Counted from the first letter of the stretch, positions 24,451 to 34,949 are shown. The stretch is 64,000 nt of DNA from Butyrivibrio sp. INlla16 (GCF_900104155.1 NZ_FMYB01000005.1:1-64000), one strand, 5' to 3'. Program-made: numbers and translations. Notes: generated by a model from the sequence alone, not told the origin.

Positions 24451-27072
24451 TTATCTTACTTTTACAATACAGGTTGCCTTATGATTTCCATCCTCGGATT
24501 TAACTGTAATTTTAGCTTTTCCTGGACTTAATGCTACAAGATTGCCATAAGCATCTACTGAAACAACACTGGGTTTAGAGCTTTTCCAGGTCACATTCTT
24601 ATTTGTTGCCTTTTTGGGGTTTAATTTAACTCCAAGAGTATAAGTACTACCAACTGTAAGTTTTAATTTCTTCTTGGTAAGTTTTACAGATCTTACACGT
24701 TTTGCTTTTTTTACAATGACAGTAACTTTCCTTGAAATTCCGCCATCTCGTGTCTTACATGTAATAAAGCATTTTCCGGGTTTCTTACCTGTAATAATAC
24801 CGTATTTATTGACTGTCGCAATTTTCTTATTGCTTGACTTGAACTTTATGCTCTTATTAAAGGCCCATTCAGGGAATACGGCTGTGCCAATTGATGCTTT
24901 TGATCCGGCATAAACGGTGATTTTTGTTGCGGATACATCAAGACCTTTTACTCTTCCGTCTGTAACTATGAGTCGGCAACGAGCCTTTTTTCCGCCATAT
25001 GCAGAGGTTGCGAAGATTTCGCATTCACCGTTCCTTATACCCATTACAAGACCGGTATCACTAACAGTGGCAACTGTCGTATCAGAAGAATTCCATCTGA
25101 TACCCTGCTTGGAATTTGCGGGGAGACAGGTTGCACTAAGCTGTAATGGTGAACCAACCGCAATTATAGCATTGGCCTGACTTATAGCAACGCTTGTGGG
25201 TTTAACAAAACTGCCTTCGGAACCGTTATAATCAGTACTGCTTACAGGATAAACTCTGTAGAAATCAGCTGTTGCATATTCCGGATACCTAATGTGATAA
25301 ATGCTGTCAAAAGCTACTTTTTTATTATAATCGACACGACTTCCTTTTAAGAAGTTATCGGTTTTTGCAGGTGTATTGTGGCCGGGTCTGGGATCATATG
25401 CGTCCCAGGTGCCATCAACATAATAATATATATTGCCAAGTTGTACTATATTCCAACCATGACCCGAATTCTGATCACCTTCCTCTGCAAGACCTGCAAC
25501 TAATCTTGAATCAATTCCAACTGAAAGCATAATTCTGTAGAAAAGAAGAGAATACCCTTCACATACCGTATTATTTAAGCAAGCTGCAGAATAACATGAG
25601 TAGCCAATAAACTTGTTTGGATTTGATATAGTTTCATAATCATAAGATATGTGCGTGGTTATATATCTATATGTATTATAAATTTTCTGGTAATCAGTAC
25701 CCTTATTTAATCCATTATTCTTAATTATTTGATCAATCTTCTGAGTTGTCAGTACTTCCTGCGCAGCATCATGATTATATACAAACATAAGCTGTATAGA
25801 ACCGTATGTGTAATTGTCGGCATAAGCAATGGAAGACTGTCTTGCAATTTGATGGAATGCCCATCTAACATAATCGCCTTCATTAGGCACACCGGTGTGC
25901 TCCCAAATAATAGGAAGCATAGGATTTAATATAGTGGTCTCGTTATACAGATCCGGCAATTTGAAATTAATCATTACAGAAGTCTGTCTTGCTTTAATTG
26001 CCTCTCTTGCAACCTCTGCCATCTCCTGAATTGAAGTACATTTTCCGCCTGATGAAAGAAGTGATTTAACATTTACGGTTGAGTCAAGCTGTGACGCAAG
26101 CGTGTTAAGCTCATTCTGGCTAACGGCAATTCTGTTTTCATAAACGGGATTTACTTCTGCTGTTGCCTCTGATGTCTCGAAATTAAGTACTACAGCTACG
26201 TCATAAACTGAGAAACTTTCGGCATCATAAGATACAACTGTTTCTTCGCCATCACCGTAAACATCTGTGGCATTCTCTGTTACATCAGCAGGAACCTCTG
26301 TTGTAGTGGCATCATCCTCGATATGGAACACCTGAACGGAAGTACTTTCGTTCTCCGAATTAGCATCAGAAAGCTTATCATTTAATGTTATCTCTACTGA
26401 AACATTTCCATCAGGCTCAAACTCCTGACCATCCTTTATAAGTGTTATATCAAATGATGCGGAATCGTAAACTACGGATTCTGCAGGAAGAACATCATTT
26501 ACAAGATCATCAACCTTCTGGTCGCCAACTTTTTTTACCTTTGTGATGTCAACTGTTGTACCCTCAGGAACAATCCCCTCTTCCGCATGAAGCTTTATTA
26601 TATAGCCATCGATCTCTTTTTCAAAATCAAAAGCCCCGGGAGCCTGCGCATTTCCATCTGAAACAGCTGCTTCATTTGCAGCATTGCCATCTGAAACGGC
26701 ATCAGCTGAATTATTCAGATCTTCTTCAGTTTCAGCTTCAGAAATTTCTTCGTTTTCTGATACATCCGGATTTTCAGCGAATTCATTTTCTGCAGGAACA
26801 GATTCTTCTGAAGCGGGAGTATCAATTGCCGCTTCAGTTTTCTCCGGTTCTTTTGTGGTTTCTTCTGATTCAGTTTCGGCAGGTACTTCTTCCTCAGCAT
26901 TACCGTCTGAAACAGATAAGAGATTTACATCTTCAGTCTCTTCAATTGCCTGCAGAAATTCAGCGGAGTTAATTTCTTCCGCTTTTACACTTAAAGGCGC
27001 TACGCCTTCTGCAAACAAGGCAGCACTTAGTACAAGCGCTAAAACACTTTTTCCCCAAATTTCTTTTCTCAC
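24451..27072 (-). CDS. Large secreted transglutaminase-like protein with three Big_2 repeats
   Basis: The protein has 873 residues from a GTG start with GGAAAAGAGAG upstream. A signal peptide (about 1-30) is followed by an acidic Glu/Thr/Ser-rich region (about 40-145) with repeated SDGNA units and a possible beta domain (150-295). A transglutaminase-like domain spans about 460-560, with Cys504, His538 and Asp553. Three Big_2 domains lie at about 625-705, 708-788 and 793-873. There is no LPxTG motif. It is probably secreted and held to the wall or polysaccharide by its Big_2 domains; the substrate is unknown. It lies 14 bases before coaD. Confidence 0.78.
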   Translation of the reverse strand: MRKEIWGKSVLALVLSAALFAEGVAPLSVKAEEINSAEFLQAIEETEDVNLLSVSDGNAEEEVPAETESEETTKEPEKTEAAIDTPASEESVPAENEFAENPDVSENEEISEAETEEDLNNSADAVSDGNAANEAAVSDGNAQAPGAFDFEKEIDGYIIKLHAEEGIVPEGTTVDITKVKKVGDQKVDDLVNDVLPAESVVYDSASFDITLIKDGQEFEPDGNVSVEITLNDKLSDANSENESTSVQVFHIEDDATTTEVPADVTENATDVYGDGEETVVSYDAESFSVYDVAVVLNFETSEATAEVNPVYENRIAVSQNELNTLASQLDSTVNVKSLLSSGGKCTSIQEMAEVAREAIKARQTSVMINFKLPDLYNETTILNPMLPIIWEHTGVPNEGDYVRWAFHQIARQSSIAYADNYTYGSIQLMFVYNHDAAQEVLTTQKIDQIIKNNGLNKGTDYQKIYNTYRYITTHISYDYETISNPNKFIGYSCYSAACLNNTVCEGYSLLFYRIMLSVGIDSRLVAGLAEEGDQNSGHGWNIVQLGNIYYYVDGTWDAYDPRPGHNTPAKTDNFLKGSRVDYNKKVAFDSIYHIRYPEYATADFYRVYPVSSTDYNGSEGSFVKPTSVAISQANAIIAVGSPLQLSATCLPANSKQGIRWNSSDTTVATVSDTGLVMGIRNGECEIFATSAYGGKKARCRLIVTDGRVKGLDVSATKITVYAGSKASIGTAVFPEWAFNKSIKFKSSNKKIATVNKYGIITGKKPGKCFITCKTRDGGISRKVTVIVKKAKRVRSVKLTKKKLKLTVGSTYTLGVKLNPKKATNKNVTWKSSKPSVVSVDAYGNLVALSPGKAKITVKSEDGNHKATCIVKVR

Positions 27073-27139
27073 TTACTCTCTTTTCCTTTCTGTATACCCC
27101 TCTCACAGAAAATATATAATCACATGTTTTCGCGTGGCA

Positions 27140-27688
27140 TTAAGCCTTTTTCATGAAAACATGCTGATTTGTCTTATATCTCTTTTCTTTTATGATTTCA
27201 AAACCATTTTCTTCAAAAACTGATAAATCCATATCCAGACTACATTCAGCTATGAGCATGGTATATTCTGTGACATATGGTAATCTTCCAAGTAACTCAA
27301 AGGTTCTCTCATATAGTCCCGACTCATAAGGCGGATCCACAAATATTATATGAGCTTCCTTTTCGTTGACATTTTTTAAGCCGACCAGAACATCAGACTT
27401 TAATACAGTAGCTTTGTCCTCAAAATGAGTTGTCTGCAGATTCTGATTGATACACTTAATTGCCTTGATATTATTCTCTATAAAATACGCTCTTTTTGCG
27501 CCTCTTGATAAAGCTTCTATTCCAATACCGCCGCTGCCGGCGAAAACATCGATAAAAATAGCACCCGGCACATCATTTTGAAGCATATTAAAAAGAGTCT
27601 CTTTTATACGGTCCTGCGTTGGCCTGGTATCATTCCCCTCGGGAGTTACCAGTTTTAGCCTTCTTGCTTCACCTGCTATTACTCTCAT
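27140..27688 (-). CDS. rsmD: 16S rRNA (guanine-966-N2)-methyltransferase
   Basis: This 182-residue SAM-dependent methyltransferase begins MRVIAGEARR. It has TRPTQDRIKETLFN, the SAM site FIDVFAGSGGIGIEALSRGA and the catalytic DPPY. It modifies 30S rRNA. The start overlaps the parC stop by four bases. Confidence 0.95.
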   Translation of the reverse strand: MRVIAGEARRLKLVTPEGNDTRPTQDRIKETLFNMLQNDVPGAIFIDVFAGSGGIGIEALSRGAKRAYFIENNIKAIKCINQNLQTTHFEDKATVLKSDVLVGLKNVNEKEAHIIFVDPPYESGLYERTFELLGRLPYVTEYTMLIAECSLDMDLSVFEENGFEIIKEKRYKTNQHVFMKKA

Positions 27689-29922
27689 AATCTCACCTTT
27701 GTACCCTTTGTATCTCTGCTTGTGATCTTTAGATGATCAAGAGCTAGGGCTTTTCCGTTATGCTCTATTGAAAGATCATCCGTTTCCTTTAAATAATAAA
27801 CATCTCTTACAAGGTCTTTTGCTCCAAGTCTCATACCGCGAACGCCCACGGCACCCTTTTTCTTCTCAGGGACATCTGTAACATTAAATCTCAGGAAGAA
27901 GCCGTTTTCTGATTGTAGCACAACAGTACTGATTTCGTGAAGCTCATGAACACTGACAACTTCATCACCTTCCGCAAGCTTTGTGGCTGCAACGGATCTT
28001 CTGGATACATCAAATTCTCCGCCGTCGACAATCTTCATATTAGCCTGCTTTGTAACAAACATTATTCTGTAAAGGTTAAGGCTGCTTTGGCTTGCTACAT
28101 ATATAATCTGATCACTTGTCGTGTCGAAATCACTGACATTATCAATAGGAACCCCCTTGTCACGCATCCTTCCCGCAGGAAGATCCATTGCCTTTATGGT
28201 ATGAAGCGTTCCGTTTGCAGTAAAGACGCAAACCTTTCCGGTGTTCTTCATTACAAACGAATATTTAAAGTCATTCTTGATAGTCTCAAGATTCTTCTCA
28301 TAAGTTGTTACATCAATTGTCTTGGCATATCCGAAGCGGTCCATAAGGAATGCAACATCAATCTCCTCAATGGGCTTTTCTTCGTAAACAGCATCCTCAA
28401 CGTTATCAACAACAGTACGTCTCTTCACATTGTATTTCTTCTTGATTTCTGAGAGTTCATTTTGAATTACAAGTGACATGGACTCGTGATCTTCAAGAAT
28501 ATCCTCATAGCGATATATCTTGGCGATTGTGTCTTCGTGCTCCTTAACAAGAGCTTCAAGTTCGAGACCGATTAATTTATATAGCCTCATCTCAAGAATG
28601 GCATCAGCCTGTCTCTCTGTGAAAAGAAGCTGTGCAGCCATAGCTCTTGAAGCCTCACTCTTAAATCTGATTCCCTCGGTATTACCGTTTACAAGACAGT
28701 CCTTAGCCATAGGTCTGTCCTTGGAACCTCTTAAAATCTCAATTACAATATCAATTACGTTGCAGGCCTTGATGAGACCTTCCTGGATCTCTTTCTTATC
28801 CTGTTCCTTCTTAAGAAGTGTTGTATACTTTCTTCTTGCTGTCTCAAACTGAAAATCGACAACTGATCTCATTATTGATGAAAGACTCATAGTCTCGGGT
28901 CTTCCATCACAGATAGCAAGCATATTTACGCCGAATGTGTCCTCAAGTTTTGTCTTCTTATAGAGAAGGTTCTTGAAGTTCTCAACATCTGTATCTTTCT
29001 TAAGCTCAATTACAATTCTGATACCTTCCTTTGAAGACTGGTTGGATATATCGATAATGTCATTGGTTATCTTCTTCTCAGCAAGCTCAGCCACGTCAGA
29101 AAGGAATTTACCTATTCCGGCACCAATCATAGTGTAAGGAATCTCAGTAACTACAAGATTTATATGTCCTGCTTTTCCCTTTTCAACTTCGACCTTACCT
29201 CTGACTCTTATTTTGCCCTGCCCGGTCTCATAAATAGCACGAAGTTCGTCCTTGTTTGTGACAATACCACCTGTAGGGAAATCGGGTCCTTTAATATATT
29301 TCATGAGCTGCTTGGCGGATAACTCCGGATTTTGCATATAAGCAATCTCGGCATCAATAACCTCGCCGATATTATGAGGAGGTGTGCTTGTAGCCATACC
29401 AACTGCTATACCTTCAGACCCGTTAATAAGAAAGTTCGGAATCTTTACAGGTAAAACCGAAGGTTCTCGCTCTGTCTCGTCAAAGTTAGGGACAAAGTCA
29501 ACAACATCCTTATCAAGATCAGCCAGGAAATTTTCCTGAGTAATCTGGGCAAGTCTCGCCTCTGTATAACGCATGGCAGCGGCACCGTCTCCCTCGATAT
29601 TGCCAAAGTTACCATGACCGTCAACAAGCGGAACAGCCTTCTTAAAATCCTGAGTCATCACAACGAGCGAATCGTAAATAGAACTGTCACCGTGAGGATG
29701 ATATTTACCCATGGTATCGCCGACAATACGTGCGCTCTTACGATATGGTCTGTCATATCTGATTCCAAGCTCATACATATCGTAAAGAGTTCTTCTCTGA
29801 ACAGGCTTAAGACCATCCCTGATATCAGGAAGCGCTCTTGCCACGATAACACTCATAGCATAATCAATATACGATTTTTGCATTATCTCCGAGTATTCGG
29901 AGCGAATTAATCTTTCTTCCAT
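27685..29922 (-). CDS. parC: DNA topoisomerase IV subunit A-like (ParC/GyrA family)
   Basis: This 745-residue type IIA topoisomerase A subunit has the winged-helix core with catalytic Tyr119 (AAMRYTEARL) and the quinolone region HPHGDSSIYD (Ser80, Asp84, the drug-sensitive residues). The C-terminal beta-pinwheel shows no QRRGGKG-type gyrase box; the aligned region reads DVSRRSVAATK. That favours a decatenating topoisomerase IV-like enzyme over gyrase. It cuts and rejoins DNA with the ParE-like subunit encoded upstream at 29986-31908. A short tail remains after the last blade. Confidence 0.85.
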   Translation of the reverse strand: MEERLIRSEYSEIMQKSYIDYAMSVIVARALPDIRDGLKPVQRRTLYDMYELGIRYDRPYRKSARIVGDTMGKYHPHGDSSIYDSLVVMTQDFKKAVPLVDGHGNFGNIEGDGAAAMRYTEARLAQITQENFLADLDKDVVDFVPNFDETEREPSVLPVKIPNFLINGSEGIAVGMATSTPPHNIGEVIDAEIAYMQNPELSAKQLMKYIKGPDFPTGGIVTNKDELRAIYETGQGKIRVRGKVEVEKGKAGHINLVVTEIPYTMIGAGIGKFLSDVAELAEKKITNDIIDISNQSSKEGIRIVIELKKDTDVENFKNLLYKKTKLEDTFGVNMLAICDGRPETMSLSSIMRSVVDFQFETARRKYTTLLKKEQDKKEIQEGLIKACNVIDIVIEILRGSKDRPMAKDCLVNGNTEGIRFKSEASRAMAAQLLFTERQADAILEMRLYKLIGLELEALVKEHEDTIAKIYRYEDILEDHESMSLVIQNELSEIKKKYNVKRRTVVDNVEDAVYEEKPIEEIDVAFLMDRFGYAKTIDVTTYEKNLETIKNDFKYSFVMKNTGKVCVFTANGTLHTIKAMDLPAGRMRDKGVPIDNVSDFDTTSDQIIYVASQSSLNLYRIMFVTKQANMKIVDGGEFDVSRRSVAATKLAEGDEVVSVHELHEISTVVLQSENGFFLRFNVTDVPEKKKGAVGVRGMRLGAKDLVRDVYYLKETDDLSIEHNGKALALDHLKITSRDTKGTKVRL

Positions 29923-29985
29923 TTATACCTCATCCGTCAGCTAAGCTGACACCTTGTCTGTACTTTTAGCAAAGAAGGCAAATAT

Positions 29986-31908
29986 TTAAATATCAAGCTC
30001 AGCATCGGTCGCGTGCTGATGAATAAAATCTCTTCTTGGCGGAACTTCATTACCCATAAGAAGCTCTGTCATATGTGATGCCATCTTGGCATCCTCAATC
30101 TCAACGAGTCTCATCATACGATTCTCGGGATCAAGTGTTGTCTCCCAAAGCTGTTCGGGATCCATCTCTCCAAGACCCTTATATCTCTGAAGTGTAAAAG
30201 GTCCCTTGTGATTTTTTCTGTATTTTTCAAGAGCAGAATCATCATAGAGGTATTCCTCTTTTCCTCTGCTTGGGATAGCCTTGTAAAGAGGCGGCATGGC
30301 GATATAAACATGCCCCTCGAAAATAAGCTCAGGCATGAATCTGTAGAACAGAGTAAGCAAAAGCGTCGCAATATGAGAACCATCGACATCGGCATCGGCC
30401 ATGATAACTATCTTGTCATAGCGAAGCTTTGAAATATCAAAGTCATTACCGTAGCCTTCTGAAAATCCGCATCCGAACGCATTGATCATAGTCTTGATCT
30501 CAGCATTGGCAAGCACCTTATCAATACTTGCCTTTTCAACATTAAGAATCTTGCCTCTGATAGGAAGTATAGCCTGAAATTCACGGTTTCTTGCCATCTT
30601 GGCGCTGCCGCCCGCAGAATCTCCCTCGACGATGAAAATCTCACACTTTGAAGCATCCTTGCTAATGCAGTTAGCCAGCTTTCCGTTGGAATCAAATGAA
30701 TATTTCTGTTTTGTTAAAAGATTCGTCTTGGCTTTTTCTTCGGTTTTTCTGATCTTTGCTGCCTTTTCGGCACAACCGATAATAGATTTTAATACTTCAA
30801 TATTTCTGTCAAAAAATCTTGTGACTTCATCACCGGTAATCTGCGAAACAATCTTGGCCGCATCCTGATTATCAAGCTTGGTTTTTGTCTGGCCCTCAAA
30901 TCTTGGGTCCGGATGCTTGATACTGACAACGGCAGTCATACCGTTTCGCACATCAGTACCGTTAAAGTTGGCATCTTTTTCTTTAAGAGAACCAATCTCT
31001 CTGGCGTATTGATTGATAATATTTGTAAACATGGTTTTAAAGCCGGTGAGGTGTGTTCCACCTTCGGCATTATAAATGTTATTACAAAAGCCAAGAATGT
31101 TTTCGTGAAATTCGTTGACATACTGAAAAGCCACATCAACTGAGACTCCGTCGCTCTCTCCGCTATAGAAGATTACATCTGTAACTGCTTCCTTGGACTT
31201 ATTCATATCTCTGATAAAACCGGTAATGCCTTCAGGCTCATGGAATTCTATATACTCCTCCGTGCCCGGTCTGTCATCAATATAAATAATAGTTAGATTC
31301 GGATTAAGATAAGCGGTCTCATGAAGTCTGGATTTTATATCCTCTTCTCTGAATCTGGTTTTTTCGAAAATTGTAGGATCGGGTAAAAATGATATGGTTG
31401 TACCATGTTCTCTTGTTTTACCGACAGGCTCAAGAAGTCCATCCTTAAGTTTGACAGTGGGAACGCCTCTCTCATAAGCGTCTTCATAGATCTGACCATC
31501 GGTTTTAACCTGAACCTTTAGCCAGGTAGATAAAGCGTTAACAACAGAAGAACCTACACCGTGAAGTCCACCACTGGTCTTGTATGCAGCGTTATCAAAC
31601 TTACCACCTGCATGGAGCATAGTCAGTACAACACGTTCTGCAGTAATTCCCTTGGCATGCATACCAACAGGGATTCCACGACCATTATCTTCTACCGTAG
31701 CACTTCCGTCAGGATTGAGTGTCACTGTTATCTGTGAGCAATATCCTGCAAGATGCTCATCCACAGCATTATCCACTATTTCGTAGACAAGATGATTAAG
31801 TCCCCTTGTTGAAACACTTCCTATATACATACCGGGTCTCATTCTAACGGCTTCGAGACCCTCCAAAACTGTAATGCTTGAAGCATCATAGTTATTATTT
31901 ACTGACAT
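29986..31908 (-). CDS. parE: DNA topoisomerase IV subunit B-like (ParE/GyrB family)
   Basis: This 640-residue ATPase subunit has the GHKL part (EIVDNAVDE, RGIPVG, GGLHGVG), a transducer and a TOPRIM domain with EGDSAGGSA and DADVDGSHI. It ends PPRRDFIHQHA. It pairs with the parC gene 63 bases downstream. The ATG at 31908 is chosen over the one at 31920 because GGAAG is four bases before it. A second gyrase pair is expected elsewhere in the genome, so the gyrB/parE name is tentative. Confidence 0.88.
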   Translation of the reverse strand: MSVNNNYDASSITVLEGLEAVRMRPGMYIGSVSTRGLNHLVYEIVDNAVDEHLAGYCSQITVTLNPDGSATVEDNGRGIPVGMHAKGITAERVVLTMLHAGGKFDNAAYKTSGGLHGVGSSVVNALSTWLKVQVKTDGQIYEDAYERGVPTVKLKDGLLEPVGKTREHGTTISFLPDPTIFEKTRFREEDIKSRLHETAYLNPNLTIIYIDDRPGTEEYIEFHEPEGITGFIRDMNKSKEAVTDVIFYSGESDGVSVDVAFQYVNEFHENILGFCNNIYNAEGGTHLTGFKTMFTNIINQYAREIGSLKEKDANFNGTDVRNGMTAVVSIKHPDPRFEGQTKTKLDNQDAAKIVSQITGDEVTRFFDRNIEVLKSIIGCAEKAAKIRKTEEKAKTNLLTKQKYSFDSNGKLANCISKDASKCEIFIVEGDSAGGSAKMARNREFQAILPIRGKILNVEKASIDKVLANAEIKTMINAFGCGFSEGYGNDFDISKLRYDKIVIMADADVDGSHIATLLLTLFYRFMPELIFEGHVYIAMPPLYKAIPSRGKEEYLYDDSALEKYRKNHKGPFTLQRYKGLGEMDPEQLWETTLDPENRMMRLVEIEDAKMASHMTELLMGNEVPPRRDFIHQHATDAELDI

Positions 31909-31945
31909 AAAACTTCCCAACCTTACAAAACTTTTTTCTTACTTT

Positions 31946-32815
31946 TTATACATGTATTTTTCTTGATGCAGCAATAGCCAAGGCTCCGGGCCCGATATGA
32001 CAGGAAACCACGAGTGATAGCGGATCCATATGCATCTCATATCCTGGGAAAGCAGCTTCAACCTCACCTTTAAATTCGTTTGCCTTTTCAAGATCATATG
32101 AGTAGGCGCCGCTTAAGTGAACATCATGCGCATCAATTCCGCCAAATCTGTTCTCAAAATCCGAGAGCATGGCATTAATCATAATATTCTTACCCTGAGT
32201 TGCAGTTCTTGCTTTAGCAAACGCATCAAGTTTTTCGCCCTGGATCTGCAAAACCGGTTTAAGTTTTAACAAAGTACCAAGAGCTGCGGCGGCAGGTGTT
32301 ATTCTTCCGCCCTTTTTAAGGTAGTACAATGTATCAAGCATAATATAAATACTTGACTCAAATTTAACCTCTTCGAGCTTGTCCTTTATTTCCTTGCCGT
32401 TCATTCCTTTATCTCTAAGCTCTATCGCATCGAGAACAGACTGCCTCATTGTTACTGAGATTCTCTGATTATTGACAACAAATACTTTGCCCTCATAATC
32501 ATCGGATGCAAGCATGGTTGCTGTCTGGCATGAACTGCTCAGGCCGCTGCTGAGAGGTATATATACAATCTCATCATATTCTTTAAGCATTGCATCCCAT
32601 AGCTCAAGAAGAGCACCGGGGCTGGGCTGGCTGGTTGATACATCGGCTCCATCTGCAAGCTTTTTGAAGAAATCCTCCTGAGTAAGATTAATTCCTTCTA
32701 AATACTCAACACCATCAATCATAAAGGGAGTGGGAATTACTTTTATTCCAAGTGCTTCACCATCTGCAGGCATAATTCCGCTGTTTGTATCTGTTATGAT
32801 TGCTACTTTTGACAT
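31946..32815 (-). CDS. DegV family fatty-acid-binding protein (FakB-like)
   Basis: This 289-residue protein has the DegV layout: VAIITDTNSGIMP at the start, the middle TSQPSPG, IPLSSGLSSSCQTA and TLYYLKKGGRI, and a C-terminal SCHIGPGALA. DegV/FakB proteins hold a fatty acid so that FakA can phosphorylate its carboxyl group. A FakA-like kinase is encoded 2 kb upstream, with recG between. The ATG at 32815 is chosen for GGAGG at the right spacing. Confidence 0.88.
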   Translation of the reverse strand: MSKVAIITDTNSGIMPADGEALGIKVIPTPFMIDGVEYLEGINLTQEDFFKKLADGADVSTSQPSPGALLELWDAMLKEYDEIVYIPLSSGLSSSCQTATMLASDDYEGKVFVVNNQRISVTMRQSVLDAIELRDKGMNGKEIKDKLEEVKFESSIYIMLDTLYYLKKGGRITPAAAALGTLLKLKPVLQIQGEKLDAFAKARTATQGKNIMINAMLSDFENRFGGIDAHDVHLSGAYSYDLEKANEFKGEVEAAFPGYEMHMDPLSLVVSCHIGPGALAIAASRKIHV

Positions 32816-32881
32816 GTTATCCTCCGAGAAAATATACAATATATTGTATTATTCGAACACATACTCTACTAAATTTTACTT

Positions 32882-34945
32882 TTATAATGCTGTAAAGTCA
32901 AATGAATTCGATATAAGCCACTGTTTTAATGGGCTGTTTTCTTCCATGATAAGATCCGGATCTTCTGAAAGCAGCCTGTCTGCAAGTGCTGCTGCTTCCC
33001 TAATAAGTGCTGCATCCTGATAAATATCAGCAACGTGGAATGACATTTCTCCGCTTTGTCTTATTCCGAATAAGTCACCCGGGCCTCTTTGTTTTAAATC
33101 CTCTTCAGCTATGACAAAACCATCGTTGGAATGATTCATTATATCAAGCCTTTGTTTAGCTTCTTCGCGACCGGAAGTATTTATAAAAATACAGTATGAC
33201 TGGTCCTTTCCTCTTCCAACTCTTCCGCGAAGCTGATGTAGCTGTGCAAGACCGAAACGTTCAGAATTTTCTATCATCATCACAGTTGCATTCGGAACAT
33301 TAATGCCGACTTCAATGACAGTTGTGGATACAAGAATATCTATTTCACCTCTTGCAAACTCTTCCATAATGCTTTCTTTTTCGGACGGTTTTTGTTTACC
33401 GTGAAGCGTACGTATTCTAATATCAGACGGCATGGAATCTCTAAGCTTTTCTGTATAATCAGATACATTTTCAAGCCCATCCGTTTCGCCCTCTTCGATC
33501 ATCGGACATATTACATATGCCTGATGTCCCTTTTTGACCTGATCCGCAATAAATTTATAAGCAGTGGGTCTATACTCTGTGCCAACGACACAATTCTTAA
33601 TAGGAATTCTTCCTTTTGGCATTTCATCCAGTATAGAAATATGAAGGTCTCCGTAAAGAATAATTGCAAGCGTTCTGGGAATAGGCGTTGCACTCATCGC
33701 AAGAATATGCACATTTTTTCCTTTTTCAGAGAGTCTTTCTCTTTGCTGGACGCCAAATCTATGCTGCTCATCAGTAATAACAAGAGAAAGATTATTATAA
33801 TTTACCTTCTCCTGTATAAGCGCATTGGTACCGATAATCAGATTATAATCACCGTTCTCGATACCTTCCTGTGCTATCCTTTTTTCCTTTACAGAAAGTG
33901 AACCTACAAGCAGAATAGGTGTAATTGGAAGATTATACCGCTCTTTCATCTCTATGAAACCTTCATAATGTTGCCTGGCAAGAACTTCTGTGGGTGCCAT
34001 AATTGCACCCTGATAGCCATTTTCGGCAGTAAAAAGAAGCGATAAAAATGCAAGAATGGTCTTTCCGGATCCAACGTCGCCCTGTATCAGTCTGTTCATA
34101 ACATTTTTGCCGGTCAGATCACTTTTTATATCAGCCCATATTTCGAGCTGCTTTCCGGTAAGCTTGTAAGGAAGCCTGTCAATTAATGAATCTGACTGTG
34201 CACTTGATTTATAATTATAATCATTTATTGACTGTTCCTCATATCTCTTGAGAAAACGCAGTCTGAGAATAAATTCCAGTATTTCATTAAATGCTATACG
34301 TCTTCTTGCAGTAGAAAATTCTTCCATATTTGCAGGAAAATGTATTTTCCTTACTGCCTCTGAGTAGTCCATAAGCCCCAGTTGTCTTCTTATATATGAA
34401 GGTAGCATCTCTTCCAAATACGGAGTTGAAGGAATTGCCTGCTTTACGGTTTTTATTACAAGCTGATTGGAAAGCCCTTTGACAAGCGGATATCTGGGTT
34501 GCATAGAACCCATAATTTCAAGATAGTCCTCTGTTTTGAACATTTTGGGCTGTTCCATAACAAATGAATTACCCTTTTTTTGAACAAGACCTCGGAAAAC
34601 ATAATATTTTCCCGGTTTGATATTGTTCCTCATAAAAGGCATATTAAAATACGTGATTTGTAATGTGCCTGTAACATCCCCTGCTTTGAATGTAAGAATG
34701 CTTAAATTTCGGACTTTCTTAACAGCAATATTACCTACAGCGGTAAGTCTGACTGCACTAATCTCTCCTGAAGCTAAGTCTGAAACATTTTTTATTTCTT
34801 CGCAGATATCGTAATCTCTTGGAAAATATGAAAGAAGGTCTTCTACAGTCTTTATTCCGCACTTTTCAAAAAGGGCGCTGCTTTTATCGCCAACGCCCTT
34901 TAAAGAAGATACATGTTCAATTAAGGATGGATTTTTATTTACCAT
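32882..34945 (-). CDS. recG: ATP-dependent DNA helicase RecG
   Basis: This 687-residue superfamily 2 helicase remodels stalled forks and D-loops. It has an N-terminal wedge domain, Walker A QGDVGSGKT, DEQH, and TATPIPRTLA; motif VI lies near QLRGRVGRGKDQSYC. The start at 34945 (GGAG seven bases upstream) is preferred; it begins four bases after the fakA stop. The order fakA-recG is conserved in Firmicutes. Confidence 0.96.
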   Translation of the reverse strand: MVNKNPSLIEHVSSLKGVGDKSSALFEKCGIKTVEDLLSYFPRDYDICEEIKNVSDLASGEISAVRLTAVGNIAVKKVRNLSILTFKAGDVTGTLQITYFNMPFMRNNIKPGKYYVFRGLVQKKGNSFVMEQPKMFKTEDYLEIMGSMQPRYPLVKGLSNQLVIKTVKQAIPSTPYLEEMLPSYIRRQLGLMDYSEAVRKIHFPANMEEFSTARRRIAFNEILEFILRLRFLKRYEEQSINDYNYKSSAQSDSLIDRLPYKLTGKQLEIWADIKSDLTGKNVMNRLIQGDVGSGKTILAFLSLLFTAENGYQGAIMAPTEVLARQHYEGFIEMKERYNLPITPILLVGSLSVKEKRIAQEGIENGDYNLIIGTNALIQEKVNYNNLSLVITDEQHRFGVQQRERLSEKGKNVHILAMSATPIPRTLAIILYGDLHISILDEMPKGRIPIKNCVVGTEYRPTAYKFIADQVKKGHQAYVICPMIEEGETDGLENVSDYTEKLRDSMPSDIRIRTLHGKQKPSEKESIMEEFARGEIDILVSTTVIEVGINVPNATVMMIENSERFGLAQLHQLRGRVGRGKDQSYCIFINTSGREEAKQRLDIMNHSNDGFVIAEEDLKQRGPGDLFGIRQSGEMSFHVADIYQDAALIREAAALADRLLSEDPDLIMEENSPLKQWLISNSFDFTAL

Positions 34946-34949
34946 CTTA

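Noticed and set aside
26556..27223. Two long plus-strand open frames (138 and 179 codons) opposite the surface protein gene
   Set aside because: They mirror the low-complexity acidic Glu/Ser/Ala-rich part of the minus-strand gene and have no ribosome binding site or domain. Biased codons on one strand leave the other strand open.
27937..28452. 171-codon plus-strand frame over parC
   Set aside because: It is antisense to conserved topoisomerase sequence and shows no ribosome binding site.
33392..33901. 169-codon plus-strand frame over recG
   Set aside because: It is antisense to conserved helicase motifs.
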